This document shows, piece after piece, positions 19,131 to 28,160 of a stretch of DNA of 64,000 nt. The translations under genes and the position numbers were made by a program. The stretch's first letter is position 1. Every line of letters starts with the position of its first letter. Source of the DNA: Virgibacillus natechei. Lineage in GTDB: Bacteria; Bacillota; Bacilli; Bacillales; Amphibacillaceae. The stretch spans positions 2,542,001-2,606,000 of the forward strand of contig NZ_CP110224.1 in assembly GCF_026013645.1 (NCBI RefSeq), read 5' to 3'. Below the pieces are notes generated by a model. That model did not search any database, was not told the origin of the DNA, and saw nothing but the letters and a program-made list of their open reading frames with translations.

Positions 19131-19331
19131 AATTTCAGGAGAAATTAAGCGGAGGGTAGTTCAATGTATCATATCGAACAACAGCTTTTCCTCCAATTTG
19201 CATAGTAAAGTAAGGTAAACCATATGAAAAACTTTGCCTTTACGGCACATAAAAAGAGTAACCTGAGGATAGGCTACCCTTTGACTTTGGGGATATTGGA
19301 GGAAATTCTGCAGTTTCATAAAACGAGGAAA

Positions 19332-19499
19332 TCATTTATGAAAGGTATAATCATGTTGAATTTCGTCCTTTTTAGAAGCTGCGTCCGAAACTCTCCGATT
19401 TGTTGCAGCTATGATTTTAACCAATTGAGAAATTGTCTTTTCCTGCTGTTGTACTTTTCTAGTTAATTCATTCAGTACCATACGGTCTTGATCACTCAA
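19332..19499 (-). CDS. Small coiled-coil hypothetical protein, TTG start
   Basis: A 55-residue frame starts at TTG 19499, 7-8 bases after AGGAGGTG, a very strong ribosome-binding site. The product (MSDQDRMVLNELTRKVQQQ, then KTISQLVKIIAATNRRVSD) looks like one amphipathic or coiled-coil helix and is soluble. I do not recognise it. It lies beside the TnpB element but upstream of its right end on the other strand. Heptad-like spacing and the ribosome-binding site argue it is real. Confidence 0.6.
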   Translation of the reverse strand: MSDQDRMVLNELTRKVQQQEKTISQLVKIIAATNRRVSDAASKKDEIQHDYTFHK

Positions 19500-19761
19500 T
19501 GAGTAACACCTCCTAGTTCAATTGATATAGTTATATCATGTGTATAGGTCAAAGGTCTAGTTTCTGTTTTTCAATTTTAGAATCTGATTCGACAAAAAAA
19601 TTGCCTTTTGACCTAGGTTTAAGCATGATTTTAAACGATTTTTGCAGATTTTACTCCTTTTAGTCCTTCCAAAATTCAAAATTAGCATTTTGTTCTACAA
19701 TATTCGACATATATAACTAAAACACTTATAGAGGTATGCTGGTTTCCTACCCGTGAACAAA

Positions 19762-19796
19762 AAAAGACAATCCCATTTGTAATAGGACTGTCTTTT
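19762..19796. terminator. Terminator downstream of hpf
   Basis: AAAAGACAaTCC pairs with GGAcTGTCTTTT (one mismatch) 17 bases after the hpf stop. In 19500-19761 I see only AT-rich sequence. Confidence 0.85.
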
Positions 19797-19812
19797 GATA
19801 TGTTTTGTTGTA

Positions 19813-20370
19813 TTATACATTCGGCTCAATTAAACCGTATTTTCCATCTTTACGTCGATAAACGACGTTTGTTTCATTTGTAATCGCATTTGTAAATACA
19901 TAAAATGCATGGCCTATCATGTCCATTTGTAAAACAGCTTCTTCTGAATCCATCGGTTTTAAATCAAAACTTTTCTTTCTCACAATTTCAATTTCGTCTG
20001 ATTCTTCTTCAAGTGCAATATTATTTGCTTCTCGTTCCAATTCAGCAAATACATGCTTTGGAGCTCCATTTTGTCGGAATTTTCGATTTACTTTTGTTTT
20101 ATATTTACGTATTTGTCTTTCTAGCTTGTCAACAACTAAGTCAATGGCAGCGTACAGATCAACGTGCTGTACTTCACCTCGCAATAATAAATCTGTCATT
20201 GGGATTGTGACTTCAATTCTCTGTTCTTCGTTATAGACACTTAAATTGACATGTACATCGGATGCGGGAGGTGTATCAAAGTATCTTTCTAATTTACTGA
20301 TTTTCTTCTCTACATATTCCCTGATTGCTCCGGTTACCTCAAGATTTTCGCCACGAATGTTATATTTCAT
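19813..20370 (-). CDS. hpf: Ribosome hibernation promoting factor, long form
   Basis: A 185-residue protein (YvyD in B. subtilis). The N-terminal domain (1-about 100) binds the ribosome decoding region. The C-terminal domain (about 125-185, ending VVYRRKDGKYGLIEP) dimerises two 70S particles into 100S. AAGGAGGACAC precedes the ATG. Expression under stress is expected from the promoter described next. Confidence 0.95.
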   Translation of the reverse strand: MKYNIRGENLEVTGAIREYVEKKISKLERYFDTPPASDVHVNLSVYNEEQRIEVTIPMTDLLLRGEVQHVDLYAAIDLVVDKLERQIRKYKTKVNRKFRQNGAPKHVFAELEREANNIALEEESDEIEIVRKKSFDLKPMDSEEAVLQMDMIGHAFYVFTNAITNETNVVYRRKDGKYGLIEPNV

Positions 20371-20412
20371 TAAAGTGTCCTCCTTTTTTTCCTTTGAGTA
20401 TAGTATACTACT

Positions 20413-20438
20413 TTTCCCACAAAATTTCTCGATTAAAC
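20413..20438 (-). promoter_or_regulatory. Sigma-B-like promoter of hpf
   Basis: GTTTAA at 20438-20433, 14 bases, then GGGAAA at 20418-20413, about 43 bases before the hpf ATG. It fits the GTTTWW-N12-15-GGGWAW pattern. The same gene is under sigma-B control in B. subtilis. A TATACT box downstream could serve sigma-A. Confidence 0.65.
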
Positions 20439-20592
20439 TAGATAAATAATCTATTAAAAATAGATACCTTCTTAAAGATTGTCTTGTAGGTGTTTACAGC
20501 GTTATATAAATACTAATTTCTTTTTAGAAAACACGCTCGTTTATTTTTAGGCAGCTAACACAGCGGATCTATTTCGTTTCTTATCTGCAAAT

Positions 20593-20632
20593 AAAAACCA
20601 GCCTGTTGTGTTTCCACCAACAGACTGGTTTT
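20593..20632. terminator. Terminator after the MMPL-module gene
   Basis: AAAACCAGcCTGTTG pairs with CAACAGaCTGGTTTT (one mismatch), T runs on both strands. It closes the MMPL operon 15 bases after the stop. Confidence 0.88.
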
Positions 20633-20647
20633 CTAGCATGAAGCGAT

Positions 20648-22477
20648 TTACCGAAAAAGGTCCATCAAACGGTCCCAAAAACCTTTTTCCTCTTCTTCCA
20701 CTTCTTCCGTTGTTTCAGGTTCTTCCATTTCAATACTTTCTGTTTGCAAGACGAATTGCACGATGTCGATTTTTTCATTTTGATCCGACACAAACGATTG
20801 CGGTTCAAAATCAGAGGAATCATATTCATCCATCATTTCATCGACCTCTGACTGCATTTCGTTGGGTAAATCACTGGTTTCTTCCTGCAGCTCTTCTGTT
20901 CCGTTCTTGAGCTCATCTGCCCCGCTGTCAAGGGAGGAAGTACCGTCAGACAACCCCTGAATACCGGAATTAATATCCTGGTATGAAGAAGCCAGACTGC
21001 TGACGCCATCCGTATAATCAACCAAACCGCTATGGAAGGATTGGTACTCGGATGAAAGGGTGGATAATCCGTTCTGCAACTCTGCTAGAGCATCCAACTG
21101 ATCCAGGTTTTCCATGCCACTATCAACCTCATCAGCCAGCGAATCCAATTGATTTGCCATTTCCTCCATTGGTCCGGATGCTTGATCTAATGCTCCCGTG
21201 ACAGCTCCAAATGCTTCCTGAACAGCAACATACGTTTCTTTTACAACCTGGGAAGCCTGGTATGTTTCAATCAATTGATTCATGATTTTCGTGTCAATTT
21301 CATTATTTTGCAGCTCCTGAAGCAGCTCACCAATTTGTTCTTCACTAATTTCATAATCCGGGATGCCGTTTATAGCTTCATCCAAATTGCTATATGCTTC
21401 ATCATAATTGTCACGCAATGTATTTAGTCCGTCACTAGACTCTCGCAAACCACCTGCCAATTCACGAAGGCCTCCAGGCAATGCTTCAAGCTCGCTAAGA
21501 TCCGGACTGTCAGTACTTCCCTGGACAGCATCACTCACATTTTGCAAAGCATCACGAATTTCCGCTGACCCATTAATCAGATCGCCGGATGATTGATCAA
21601 GCTCGTTGATGCCATTCAGATAGTCGCTGGAACCACTGCTTAGATCTGATGCACCTGCATTCAAGTCAGAGATACCGCTGTTCAAGTCACCTACACCTTG
21701 GTTGATATCGCTGATGGCATCAGTTAGTGACTGCATCTCACCCTTCACTTCGCTTAAGTCTGGATCCTCAATCGACATGGACGCTGGTGTTGCCGAAATG
21801 TCTATTGGGGTCATCTCAAAATCAGTGACATTTGTAGATACAATAAATGCTTCCTCTTGCTCAGGCATCACGGTAAATGAAATTTGTTTATCTTTTCCTG
21901 AAGTAGCTTCTATTCCATCCGGAGCCTGAATATCATCAGCAATTGATGGATCGAGCGTCAATGAAATTTGCAGCAAATAGTTTTCGAAAAACGATGGATC
22001 AACATCTTCATTTGCGGAAGTAGCAATCTGAATTTCCAGTGAACCACTTTCCCCCGCCAAATCTTCAGGTTCCACTTCTTGGCCATCCAATAAATAGGTA
22101 ATCGTAATATCCCACGGGAGCGATTGATTTTCCAAATCTCCCTGGTAATAAAATTCATCTTCTTCTGCTTGAATATGGACAGTATTATTCGTTAGTTCGA
22201 TATCTGTTAAATTACTCAAGTTGCGTACATTCGTGTAATTTCCGTGATCCACAATTTCACCAGGTTCGGTAACGTGGAAGGTATTCACGACATACATGTT
22301 TTCCAGTACGCCATTTGCATCTAAATTGCCGTAAATGGCTTCATCCTTAGCAGCATACTCACCTGAGCCGTGCGCGTCCTCTTCACTGGTATTATCTTCA
22401 GCAAAAACATGTAAAGGAAGCGATCCAGCCACCATTACAGCACACATTATCACAATCGCTATTTTCCGTATGCGCAC
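20648..22477 (-). CDS. Exported heptad-repeat protein paired with an MMPL exporter
   Basis: A 609-residue protein with a signal peptide (RIRKIAIVIMCAVMVAG... ending VFAED), a beta-rich domain (about 40-240) and a long region of YhgE/Pip-type repeats (units like LNSGISDLNAGASDLSSG) from about 255 to 560, ending in an acidic tail. Such regions form extended coiled rods beside RND/MMPL pumps. The start is GTG 22477, one base after the MMPL stop codon, with AAAGGGGC about 8 bases upstream, so translation is coupled. The last 30 residues (EEKGFWDRLMDLF) look like an amphipathic helix; no C-terminal membrane anchor is visible. Substrate unknown. Confidence 0.72.
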   Translation of the reverse strand: MRIRKIAIVIMCAVMVAGSLPLHVFAEDNTSEEDAHGSGEYAAKDEAIYGNLDANGVLENMYVVNTFHVTEPGEIVDHGNYTNVRNLSNLTDIELTNNTVHIQAEEDEFYYQGDLENQSLPWDITITYLLDGQEVEPEDLAGESGSLEIQIATSANEDVDPSFFENYLLQISLTLDPSIADDIQAPDGIEATSGKDKQISFTVMPEQEEAFIVSTNVTDFEMTPIDISATPASMSIEDPDLSEVKGEMQSLTDAISDINQGVGDLNSGISDLNAGASDLSSGSSDYLNGINELDQSSGDLINGSAEIRDALQNVSDAVQGSTDSPDLSELEALPGGLRELAGGLRESSDGLNTLRDNYDEAYSNLDEAINGIPDYEISEEQIGELLQELQNNEIDTKIMNQLIETYQASQVVKETYVAVQEAFGAVTGALDQASGPMEEMANQLDSLADEVDSGMENLDQLDALAELQNGLSTLSSEYQSFHSGLVDYTDGVSSLASSYQDINSGIQGLSDGTSSLDSGADELKNGTEELQEETSDLPNEMQSEVDEMMDEYDSSDFEPQSFVSDQNEKIDIVQFVLQTESIEMEEPETTEEVEEEEKGFWDRLMDLFR

Positions 22478-22478
22478 A

Positions 22479-24530
22479 TCATAACGCCCCTTTATAAAAA
22501 TTTGATTTCCATGTTGTTTTTTCAATAACCCGGTCAAATACAACAAGCAAGGCCGGAAGAAAGAGCACGACCATCATAAATGCGAGCAAGGCACCACGTC
22601 CCAATAGAAGCCCAATAGACGATACGATTGGATCCGTCGACGTTGCCCATAAAATAAAGCCAACACTGGACAGAATAGATGCCGAAACACCGATCGAGAA
22701 AACCTTCTCATTAAGGGATTTCTTAATCGCATCCATGGCGCTCATCGCTTTTCGGTTTTTCGTATAGTCTTCTGTCAATAGTATCGCGTAATCGACTGTT
22801 GCAGCAAGTTGAACCGTACTAATTATCAGGTAACCTATATACACAAGGGGAGAATCTGCAAAGTATGGCACCGATAAATTTATCCATACAGCTGCTTGAA
22901 TCGTTAACAGTAGTACGATCGGGAAGGAAATGGACCGGAATGTAACGAGCAGGACAAGAGCTATGGCAATCACAGTCAATACGTTGACCATCGTATTATC
23001 ATTCTCCACGATTTCTCTCATATCATATAGCGTTACACTTTCCCCGAGCGCGTGATAATCATCACCGTAGTAGTCCGCCGCAGCGTCCCTTACACCTTCC
23101 ACTAGAGCAAATGCTTCGTCACCCTCTATATCAGTTGTTGTATTTAACGTAATCCGGCTGTAGTCCTCTGAAAAGAACTGTTCCGTCTGGGAATCATCAA
23201 GATATTCCGGCGGTATGCCTGCACCAATGGTATTGACATAGGAAATCGTACTTGCTACTTGATCAAAGTCATCAAGTTCCTGTACGAGCTCTTCTTCTCG
23301 TGCGAGATCACCTTTTGGCACCATCAAAACCATTGGTGTATGCTCACTAAATGACGCTTCGATTTCAGCTGCATCACTGCCGGCTCGTGTATTCTCAGGA
23401 TGATCCCCGGTTCCATAAATGAAATTGGTCTGACCCTGCCCCAAAAATGCCGGAACGATTACGATCAGTACAAGCAGCAAAACAGGGATGCGTAATTTAA
23501 TGAGGTGTTTTCCGATATTATACACACTCGGCATGAATTGTTTATGCTGTGTTTTATCAATCCATTTATAAAACATTAATGTAAGTGCCGGTAGGAAAAC
23601 CATGACACTGATAAAACTGAGCAGGATGCCTTTCACCAGGTTCAAACCTAAATCGGCACCAAGTCCAAATTCCATAAATGTCAACGCTGTGAACCCGAAG
23701 AACGTGGTCGACGCACTCGCTGCGATGGCCGGGAATGATCGCTTCATCGCACGCTTCATTGCTTCTTTCGGGTCCGCTATCTCCTTCCGGTAATCGTCAA
23801 AGCTATGAAGCAGAAATATCGCGTAATCAAGCGACACGGCAAGCTGCAGAATTGGTGCTACCGCCTGCGTTACAAAGGAAATCTCACCAATAAAAATATT
23901 CGTTCCCAGATTGATCACTACAGAAACGCCAATAGCCGCCAGGAAAAATACCGGCTCGATCCATGACCTCGTTGACAACAGAAGAATCAAAATAATCATT
24001 GGAACGAGGATAAGCGCTGCATTCAACGTTTCCTCGCCTGTCATTTGTTGCGATATCGCTGTATCCAAGGCTTCCCCTGACATCGCATTGTCCTCACCAA
24101 TCAGCTCATAGACTGCATCGGTTGTTTCCACTTCTTTGCCTTCTTCAATATGAAAGGAAAACAGCGCATTGCCATCCTGGTAATGCGACTCAACCGTATC
24201 CGTATCAGCCATTTCAATTGGTGTCTGGATATCGATCACATCATCGAGCCACATGACATCAGAAACACCTTCAGCCGCTTCAAGATCTTCCTTGAATGCC
24301 ATTGCCTCCTGGATGCTGATGTCCTTCATCATGACTCGTGTGTTGGTCATGCCTCCGTCAAATTCATTTTCCATCTCATCCATCGCTTGAATGGACGCGG
24401 CATCATCCGGCAGGTAGTCGACCATATCATAATTGATCGATACCGCAAATTGCACCACCGCACTGACGATTGCCAGAATGATAAAAGTAATAACAATCGG
24501 TTTTCTTTTGTTTAAAATGCGTGTTGTCAT
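22479..24530 (-). CDS. MMPL/RND-family exporter
   Basis: A 683-residue two-fold repeated membrane protein, about 12 transmembrane segments, with extracellular loops after TM1 and TM7. Proton-relay motifs SLDYAIFLLHS and TVDYAILLTED occur at equivalent places in the two halves, as in MmpL-type pumps. It overlaps nothing upstream and is followed directly by the heptad-repeat protein. A divergent TetR-type regulator suggests induction by a substrate. It interrupts the usual fliT-hpf neighbourhood, so it looks inserted. Confidence 0.87.
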   Translation of the reverse strand: MTTRILNKRKPIVITFIILAIVSAVVQFAVSINYDMVDYLPDDAASIQAMDEMENEFDGGMTNTRVMMKDISIQEAMAFKEDLEAAEGVSDVMWLDDVIDIQTPIEMADTDTVESHYQDGNALFSFHIEEGKEVETTDAVYELIGEDNAMSGEALDTAISQQMTGEETLNAALILVPMIILILLLSTRSWIEPVFFLAAIGVSVVINLGTNIFIGEISFVTQAVAPILQLAVSLDYAIFLLHSFDDYRKEIADPKEAMKRAMKRSFPAIAASASTTFFGFTALTFMEFGLGADLGLNLVKGILLSFISVMVFLPALTLMFYKWIDKTQHKQFMPSVYNIGKHLIKLRIPVLLLVLIVIVPAFLGQGQTNFIYGTGDHPENTRAGSDAAEIEASFSEHTPMVLMVPKGDLAREEELVQELDDFDQVASTISYVNTIGAGIPPEYLDDSQTEQFFSEDYSRITLNTTTDIEGDEAFALVEGVRDAAADYYGDDYHALGESVTLYDMREIVENDNTMVNVLTVIAIALVLLVTFRSISFPIVLLLTIQAAVWINLSVPYFADSPLVYIGYLIISTVQLAATVDYAILLTEDYTKNRKAMSAMDAIKKSLNEKVFSIGVSASILSSVGFILWATSTDPIVSSIGLLLGRGALLAFMMVVLFLPALLVVFDRVIEKTTWKSNFYKGAL

Positions 24531-24593
24531 ATCAATCGGTGTTCATCCTCTCTTGCATCATTCATTCGAACACGATAATATTATATACGACAC

Positions 24594-24665
24594 TATGTTG
24601 GATTTACAACAAACAGTTTTATAACATACGTACAAAAGCCAACATATGATTAAAAAACGTTGGCT
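24594..24665. promoter_or_regulatory. Candidate operators between the MMPL and TetR genes
   Basis: TATGTTGGATTT (24594-24605) and AAAGCCAACATA (24635-24646) form an imperfect inverted repeat; AGCCAAC (24637-24643) and GTTGGCT (24659-24665) form a second, perfect one. They lie between divergent start codons, where a TetR regulator would control both genes. Confidence 0.5.
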
Positions 24666-24693
24666 AACACTAAAATGAAAGAGTGACAATTTT

Positions 24694-25245
24694 ATGAACG
24701 AAAGACTCGATCGTCGCAAAAAATATACTCGTATGGTTTTAAAGGATAGTCTAATCGCCTTATTAAAAAACAAACAGATCTCGAGCATAACGGTCAAAGA
24801 AATTTGTGAACATGCGGATATTAACCGTTCCACTTTCTACACACACTACAGGGATCACTTTGATTTGTTGGAGCAAATAGAAGAAGAAATCATTACGGAC
24901 TTAAATGCCTATTTAAGTCAATATAATTTCGCGAAGGAAGAGGAAGCACTGCAAATGACGGAGAAGCTCCTGGAGTACATCGCCTCAAAATATGACATCT
25001 GTCATACCCTTCTCAATGAAAATGGTGATCATTCCTTTGAGCGACGAGTCATGGACGTAGCGCGAACATTTCTGATCAAAAGCTGGATGGACAACAATGA
25101 AGTTGACCCTGACACATCTGAATACGCCAGCACCTTTGCCATCAGCGGAAGCATTTACGTTATCAAACATTGGTTGGCAAACAATATGGACCAACCACCG
25201 AAACAGATCGCGCGATTAATTAATAGTTTTAGGCTTAGGGAGTGA
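24694..25245 (+). CDS. TetR/AcrR-family transcriptional regulator
   Basis: A 183-residue protein with an N-terminal HTH (residues about 10-55; SLIALLKNKQISSITVKEIC, then ADINRSTFYTHYRD) and a C-terminal ligand domain of the TetR_C type ending FAISGSIYVIKHWLANN. It is divergent from the MMPL operon and is the likely local repressor. The ligand cannot be told. Confidence 0.85.
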   Translation: MNERLDRRKKYTRMVLKDSLIALLKNKQISSITVKEICEHADINRSTFYTHYRDHFDLLEQIEEEIITDLNAYLSQYNFAKEEEALQMTEKLLEYIASKYDICHTLLNENGDHSFERRVMDVARTFLIKSWMDNNEVDPDTSEYASTFAISGSIYVIKHWLANNMDQPPKQIARLINSFRLRE

Positions 25246-25260
25246 GAGAGGGTACAAAAT

Positions 25261-25390
25261 TGATAAAAGTCGACGTAGTGACAAATCTTTTGCAAACGCT
25301 GGGTTGAGAGCTGGGATACGCTACGGAAACACATTTCGCGCACCTTAGGGTGGCTGGTGAGCCTCCACGTGTTGGCGCACTGCGGGATTT
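25261..25390 (-). repeat. Repeat R1, partial copy, reverse orientation
   Basis: Read on the minus strand it matches 1930-2060 of the long R1 copy, including GAGGCTCACCAGCC, AATGTGTTTCCGTAGCG and GCGTTTGCAAAAGA. It starts 16 bases after the TetR stop codon. The rest of the gap to fliT holds nothing recognised. Confidence 0.75.
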
Positions 25391-25498
25391 AGATATCAAT
25401 TTCAATTCCAAATTCATATGAAAAAGCAGTTCAATTAAGTGTACAAATAGTATTTTTGTACTCCAAAACTGAACTACTCAAATGAAGGATTCCTTACC

Positions 25499-25852
25499 TT
25501 ATTTTTTACTATCCATAAACATCCCATCCATTGCTTGGATACTTTTATATGGATTTGTATAGGTTCGATTCGATTTTTTTTGTTTTTTTACTTGTTTCAT
25601 TTCCGTTTTTAATTGGCTAAATAAATGGTTCATTTCTACTTGAATGGCCTCATTCAATTGAACGAGTTGTTGTCCTAGTTGTTTTTCTTCTTCTGTGTAA
25701 GGGGGTACTAGCTCCTCTATATATTGGCTTCTTTTTTCAACTAGTTGATTAACCTTCTCGATTACTTCTTCTCTATTTTTCGCTGTAATCTCCTTATCTA
25801 GTACATGCTTTAGGTTTAATGTGATTTCATAAAGTGATGTTAGTCGATTCAT
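25499..25852 (-). CDS. fliT: Flagellar export chaperone FliT
   Basis: A 117-residue helical protein rich in Lys, Glu and Gln, overlapping the fliS stop by one base (TAATG). Place and size match fliT (yvzA) of B. subtilis, a chaperone for the cap protein FliD and other late substrates. Sequence conservation in this family is low, so context carries most of the weight. Confidence 0.8.
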   Translation of the reverse strand: MNRLTSLYEITLNLKHVLDKEITAKNREEVIEKVNQLVEKRSQYIEELVPPYTEEEKQLGQQLVQLNEAIQVEMNHLFSQLKTEMKQVKKQKKSNRTYTNPYKSIQAMDGMFMDSKK

Positions 25853-26253
25853 TATGCGTGTACACCTTTTGCAGGTTGTGCTTTACGTGTTTTCAAGATA
25901 ACTTCTTTCCATGTATCTCGAAACTCCGTTACAAGTCGTAACGCTTCTTCCAGTTTATCTACTTCATTTTTTACGTTACCTTCTTTAAGCTGAAATTGGA
26001 TATAGTCGTATAATGGTAGCATTTGTTTCGAAATTTCGACCTCTTTGTCTAACGTAAGCATCAATTCTTGAATAATGTTTTGAGCTTTTTGGATATTTGT
26101 ATTTTTTGCCTCATAATTCGTTTCATTCATTTCTTTCATTGCTTGTTTAATAAACTTGATACACCCATTATAGAGCATGAGCGTCAATTCCCCTCCAGAG
26201 GCAGTATTGACAGAATTGTTTTGATAGACTTGATAGGGATTATTAAGTGTCAT
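25852..26253 (-). CDS. fliS: Flagellin export chaperone FliS
   Basis: A 133-residue FliS. The N-terminal NPYQVYQNNSVNTASGGELT and LMLYNGCIKFIKQA motifs are diagnostic. FliS holds the flagellin C-terminus before export; in B. subtilis it also acts with FliW in controlling CsrA. AAAGGAG precedes ATG 26253. Retaining it implies a flagellin gene elsewhere in the genome. Confidence 0.94.
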   Translation of the reverse strand: MTLNNPYQVYQNNSVNTASGGELTLMLYNGCIKFIKQAMKEMNETNYEAKNTNIQKAQNIIQELMLTLDKEVEISKQMLPLYDYIQFQLKEGNVKNEVDKLEEALRLVTEFRDTWKEVILKTRKAQPAKGVHA

Positions 26254-26289
26254 TCTTTTTCACTCCTTTATCATTGGACATGGCATAGA

Positions 26290-27801
26290 TTATTGACCAC
26301 CAAATTGGTCCATTAACATCGTTGATTGTTGATTCATCCTTGAAATTGCTTGTTCCATTGCAGCAAATTCATTCAAGTAGCGTGTTTCTGTCCTGGTTAA
26401 TCGATCTTCAAACGCACTTATACGATCATCTAAATCTTTTAAATTCTTCCCTATCGTATAATTTTCAAGGGTATCGGTTCCTTTACCCGCACGCTCTTCA
26501 ATGCGCCCCATTGTTTGTTCAATAGAATCCTCTAAACGATTTACGAGGCCTCTGCTTTCATCATCTTCACTATTGGAAAACAGCTTTTGGACTTCATTCG
26601 GGTTCTCTTCTAGCGCACTCCTTAAAGTATCTTCATCAACTTCAAGTTTTCCACCATCTAAGTAATTCGCACTTGTTGTAATACCAATTTGTGTTATCGA
26701 CGTTATATCTCCATCTGTCTCCACGTTGGAATACCAACTTTGACGCATGGAAAATAAACCATTCGTTATAGACGATTCACCTTTGAGAATTCCACTCATC
26801 GCTTGTTCTTCCCAAAGTTCGATTTCATTCTCGGTCATTTCATTTTTTTGCGCTTCAGTAAGTGGAGGGTAATCACGGTTTCGTTCTTCCTGCTGGGTTC
26901 CATTTAACGTGTCCACCACTTCATTGTATTGGTCGATGAACTCCATAATCGAATCAAAAGCAGCATCTGTATCATTGTCTACAGTTAGAGTCGCATTTCC
27001 TTCTGTTTCACTTTTGAATTCAAAGTTTATACCGTTGAGCGTATAATTATTATCCTTTGATTCGATTTCAAATTCATTGTATTCGAACACTGCGTTTTTT
27101 CCGCCTGTTTCTTCTCCGATATCCATTTTCAGTTCGTTATCAAGAAATGAATCCTTTTTAAAATATATTTCTGGTTCAATTATCTCACCATCACCATCTA
27201 TTTCAATTTCTCCGTTATTGTAACTCCCTGTCCTCGTCGTTTCCATAAATACTCTGTTAGACTGCTCATCATAGAAAGCTCGAACATGATTGTCCTCATC
27301 ATTTGTGATTTTTGCTAAGACATCGTTTAATGTATCACCTTCATTAATATCATAACTGTGTGATGGTTTTATTTTTTCACCGTCCTCATTAAAGGTATCA
27401 AATTCAACTGTTCTTTCCTCATCTACAGAACCCTGTCCCACTAGTGGCTCATCAGCTTTAATATCTAACTCACCCTGAGTCACATTCATCGCCGAAGTCG
27501 CCAGTTGAGTCACATTTATATTATAAGACCCTTCCGGAGAATCGGCATTTCCTGTTGCTGTTACTGCATCTTCCTGCGTAGAATTAACTGTTTTTGAATT
27601 ATAAGTACGACTATATTTCATATCCGACAGCATATTATCTAATTCTAGTAGACTTTTATTAATATCTCGAAACCCATCTCGCTCCCACTCCAACATTGTT
27701 TTATCCTGTTCCATTTTATTAAGTGGTATTCGTTCCGCAGCCATTAGATCGTCTACCATGGAATCTGTATCCATTCCACTTACTAACCCACCAACTCGCA
27801 T
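26290..27801 (-). CDS. fliD: Flagellar filament cap protein FliD
   Basis: A 503-residue FliD (HAP2), which caps the filament and folds flagellin into it. The N-terminal RVGGLVSGMDTDSMVDDLMAA and the C-terminal coiled region (RISAFEDRLTRTETRYLNEF) are conserved. The variable middle domain is strongly acidic. Confidence 0.94.
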   Translation of the reverse strand: MRVGGLVSGMDTDSMVDDLMAAERIPLNKMEQDKTMLEWERDGFRDINKSLLELDNMLSDMKYSRTYNSKTVNSTQEDAVTATGNADSPEGSYNINVTQLATSAMNVTQGELDIKADEPLVGQGSVDEERTVEFDTFNEDGEKIKPSHSYDINEGDTLNDVLAKITNDEDNHVRAFYDEQSNRVFMETTRTGSYNNGEIEIDGDGEIIEPEIYFKKDSFLDNELKMDIGEETGGKNAVFEYNEFEIESKDNNYTLNGINFEFKSETEGNATLTVDNDTDAAFDSIMEFIDQYNEVVDTLNGTQQEERNRDYPPLTEAQKNEMTENEIELWEEQAMSGILKGESSITNGLFSMRQSWYSNVETDGDITSITQIGITTSANYLDGGKLEVDEDTLRSALEENPNEVQKLFSNSEDDESRGLVNRLEDSIEQTMGRIEERAGKGTDTLENYTIGKNLKDLDDRISAFEDRLTRTETRYLNEFAAMEQAISRMNQQSTMLMDQFGGQ

Positions 27802-27814
27802 CTAATCACTCCCT

Positions 27815-28075
27815 TTAAATCTTTTCATCAACAAGAATTCCCATAAATTCTGCCATTTCCGCATACATATCCAACATTTTTTTTGGAGGAATCTCCTTAA
27901 GAACTTCATCTGTATTCGTGTCAACAACGGACACATAATATTTCTCTAGCCTCTCATGCATTTCAAATTTCACATTTGTACGTATTGGATCCAGGGATTC
28001 ATTTAACATGGAAATTGCCATGTCAATCTCTTCTTTGTTTGTTGTTTTCACTATATTGCATAGGCTGTGGTTCAT
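27815..28075 (-). CDS. flaG: FlaG-family protein, probably frameshifted near its 5' end
   Basis: The conserved FlaG core (AISMLNESLDP, VKFEMHERLEKYYVSVVD, then EIPPKKMLDMYAEMAEFMGI) is intact and ends at 27815. A start-proximal part in another frame, ATG 28097 giving MRIDKPMHEPQPMQYSENNKQ before a stop at 28023, looks like the missing N-terminus. The frames would join at about 28030-28040 in an A-rich stretch. Either one base was lost or gained, or the protein starts at an internal ATG (28024). FlaG influences filament length in other bacteria. Confidence 0.72.
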   Translation of the reverse strand: MNHSLCNIVKTTNKEEIDMAISMLNESLDPIRTNVKFEMHERLEKYYVSVVDTNTDEVLKEIPPKKMLDMYAEMAEFMGILVDEKI

Positions 28076-28133
28076 GCATTGGTTTATCTATTCGCATCCC
28101 GCATGCAACTCCCATGATAAGTTATTTCTTCTT

Positions 28134-28160
28134 ATATCGGTTTAAAGTTGTTAAGTATGT
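28134..28160 (-). promoter_or_regulatory. Possible sigma-D promoter before flaG
   Basis: ACCGATAT at 28141-28134 matches seven of eight bases of the sigma-D -10 (GCCGATAT). A weak TACA lies 16 bases upstream. It is 37 bases before ATG 28097 and sits where hag would be in relatives. Confidence 0.4.

Larger units (their letters stand above)
17750..19135 (+). mobile_element. IS605-family tnpB-only element (IS1341 type)
   Basis: It contains tnpB but no tnpA, so it cannot move without a helper. The right end is probably near 19130, after the hairpin CTGGCG-GTTA-CGCCGG (19091-19106) and GGAATCCCCCACTTCAA, a right-end form common in this family. The left end lies in 17700-17890, where I could not place the exact boundary; a palindrome GGACTATAGTCC occurs there. 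It lies between hpf and secA, genes usually adjacent. Confidence 0.75.
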
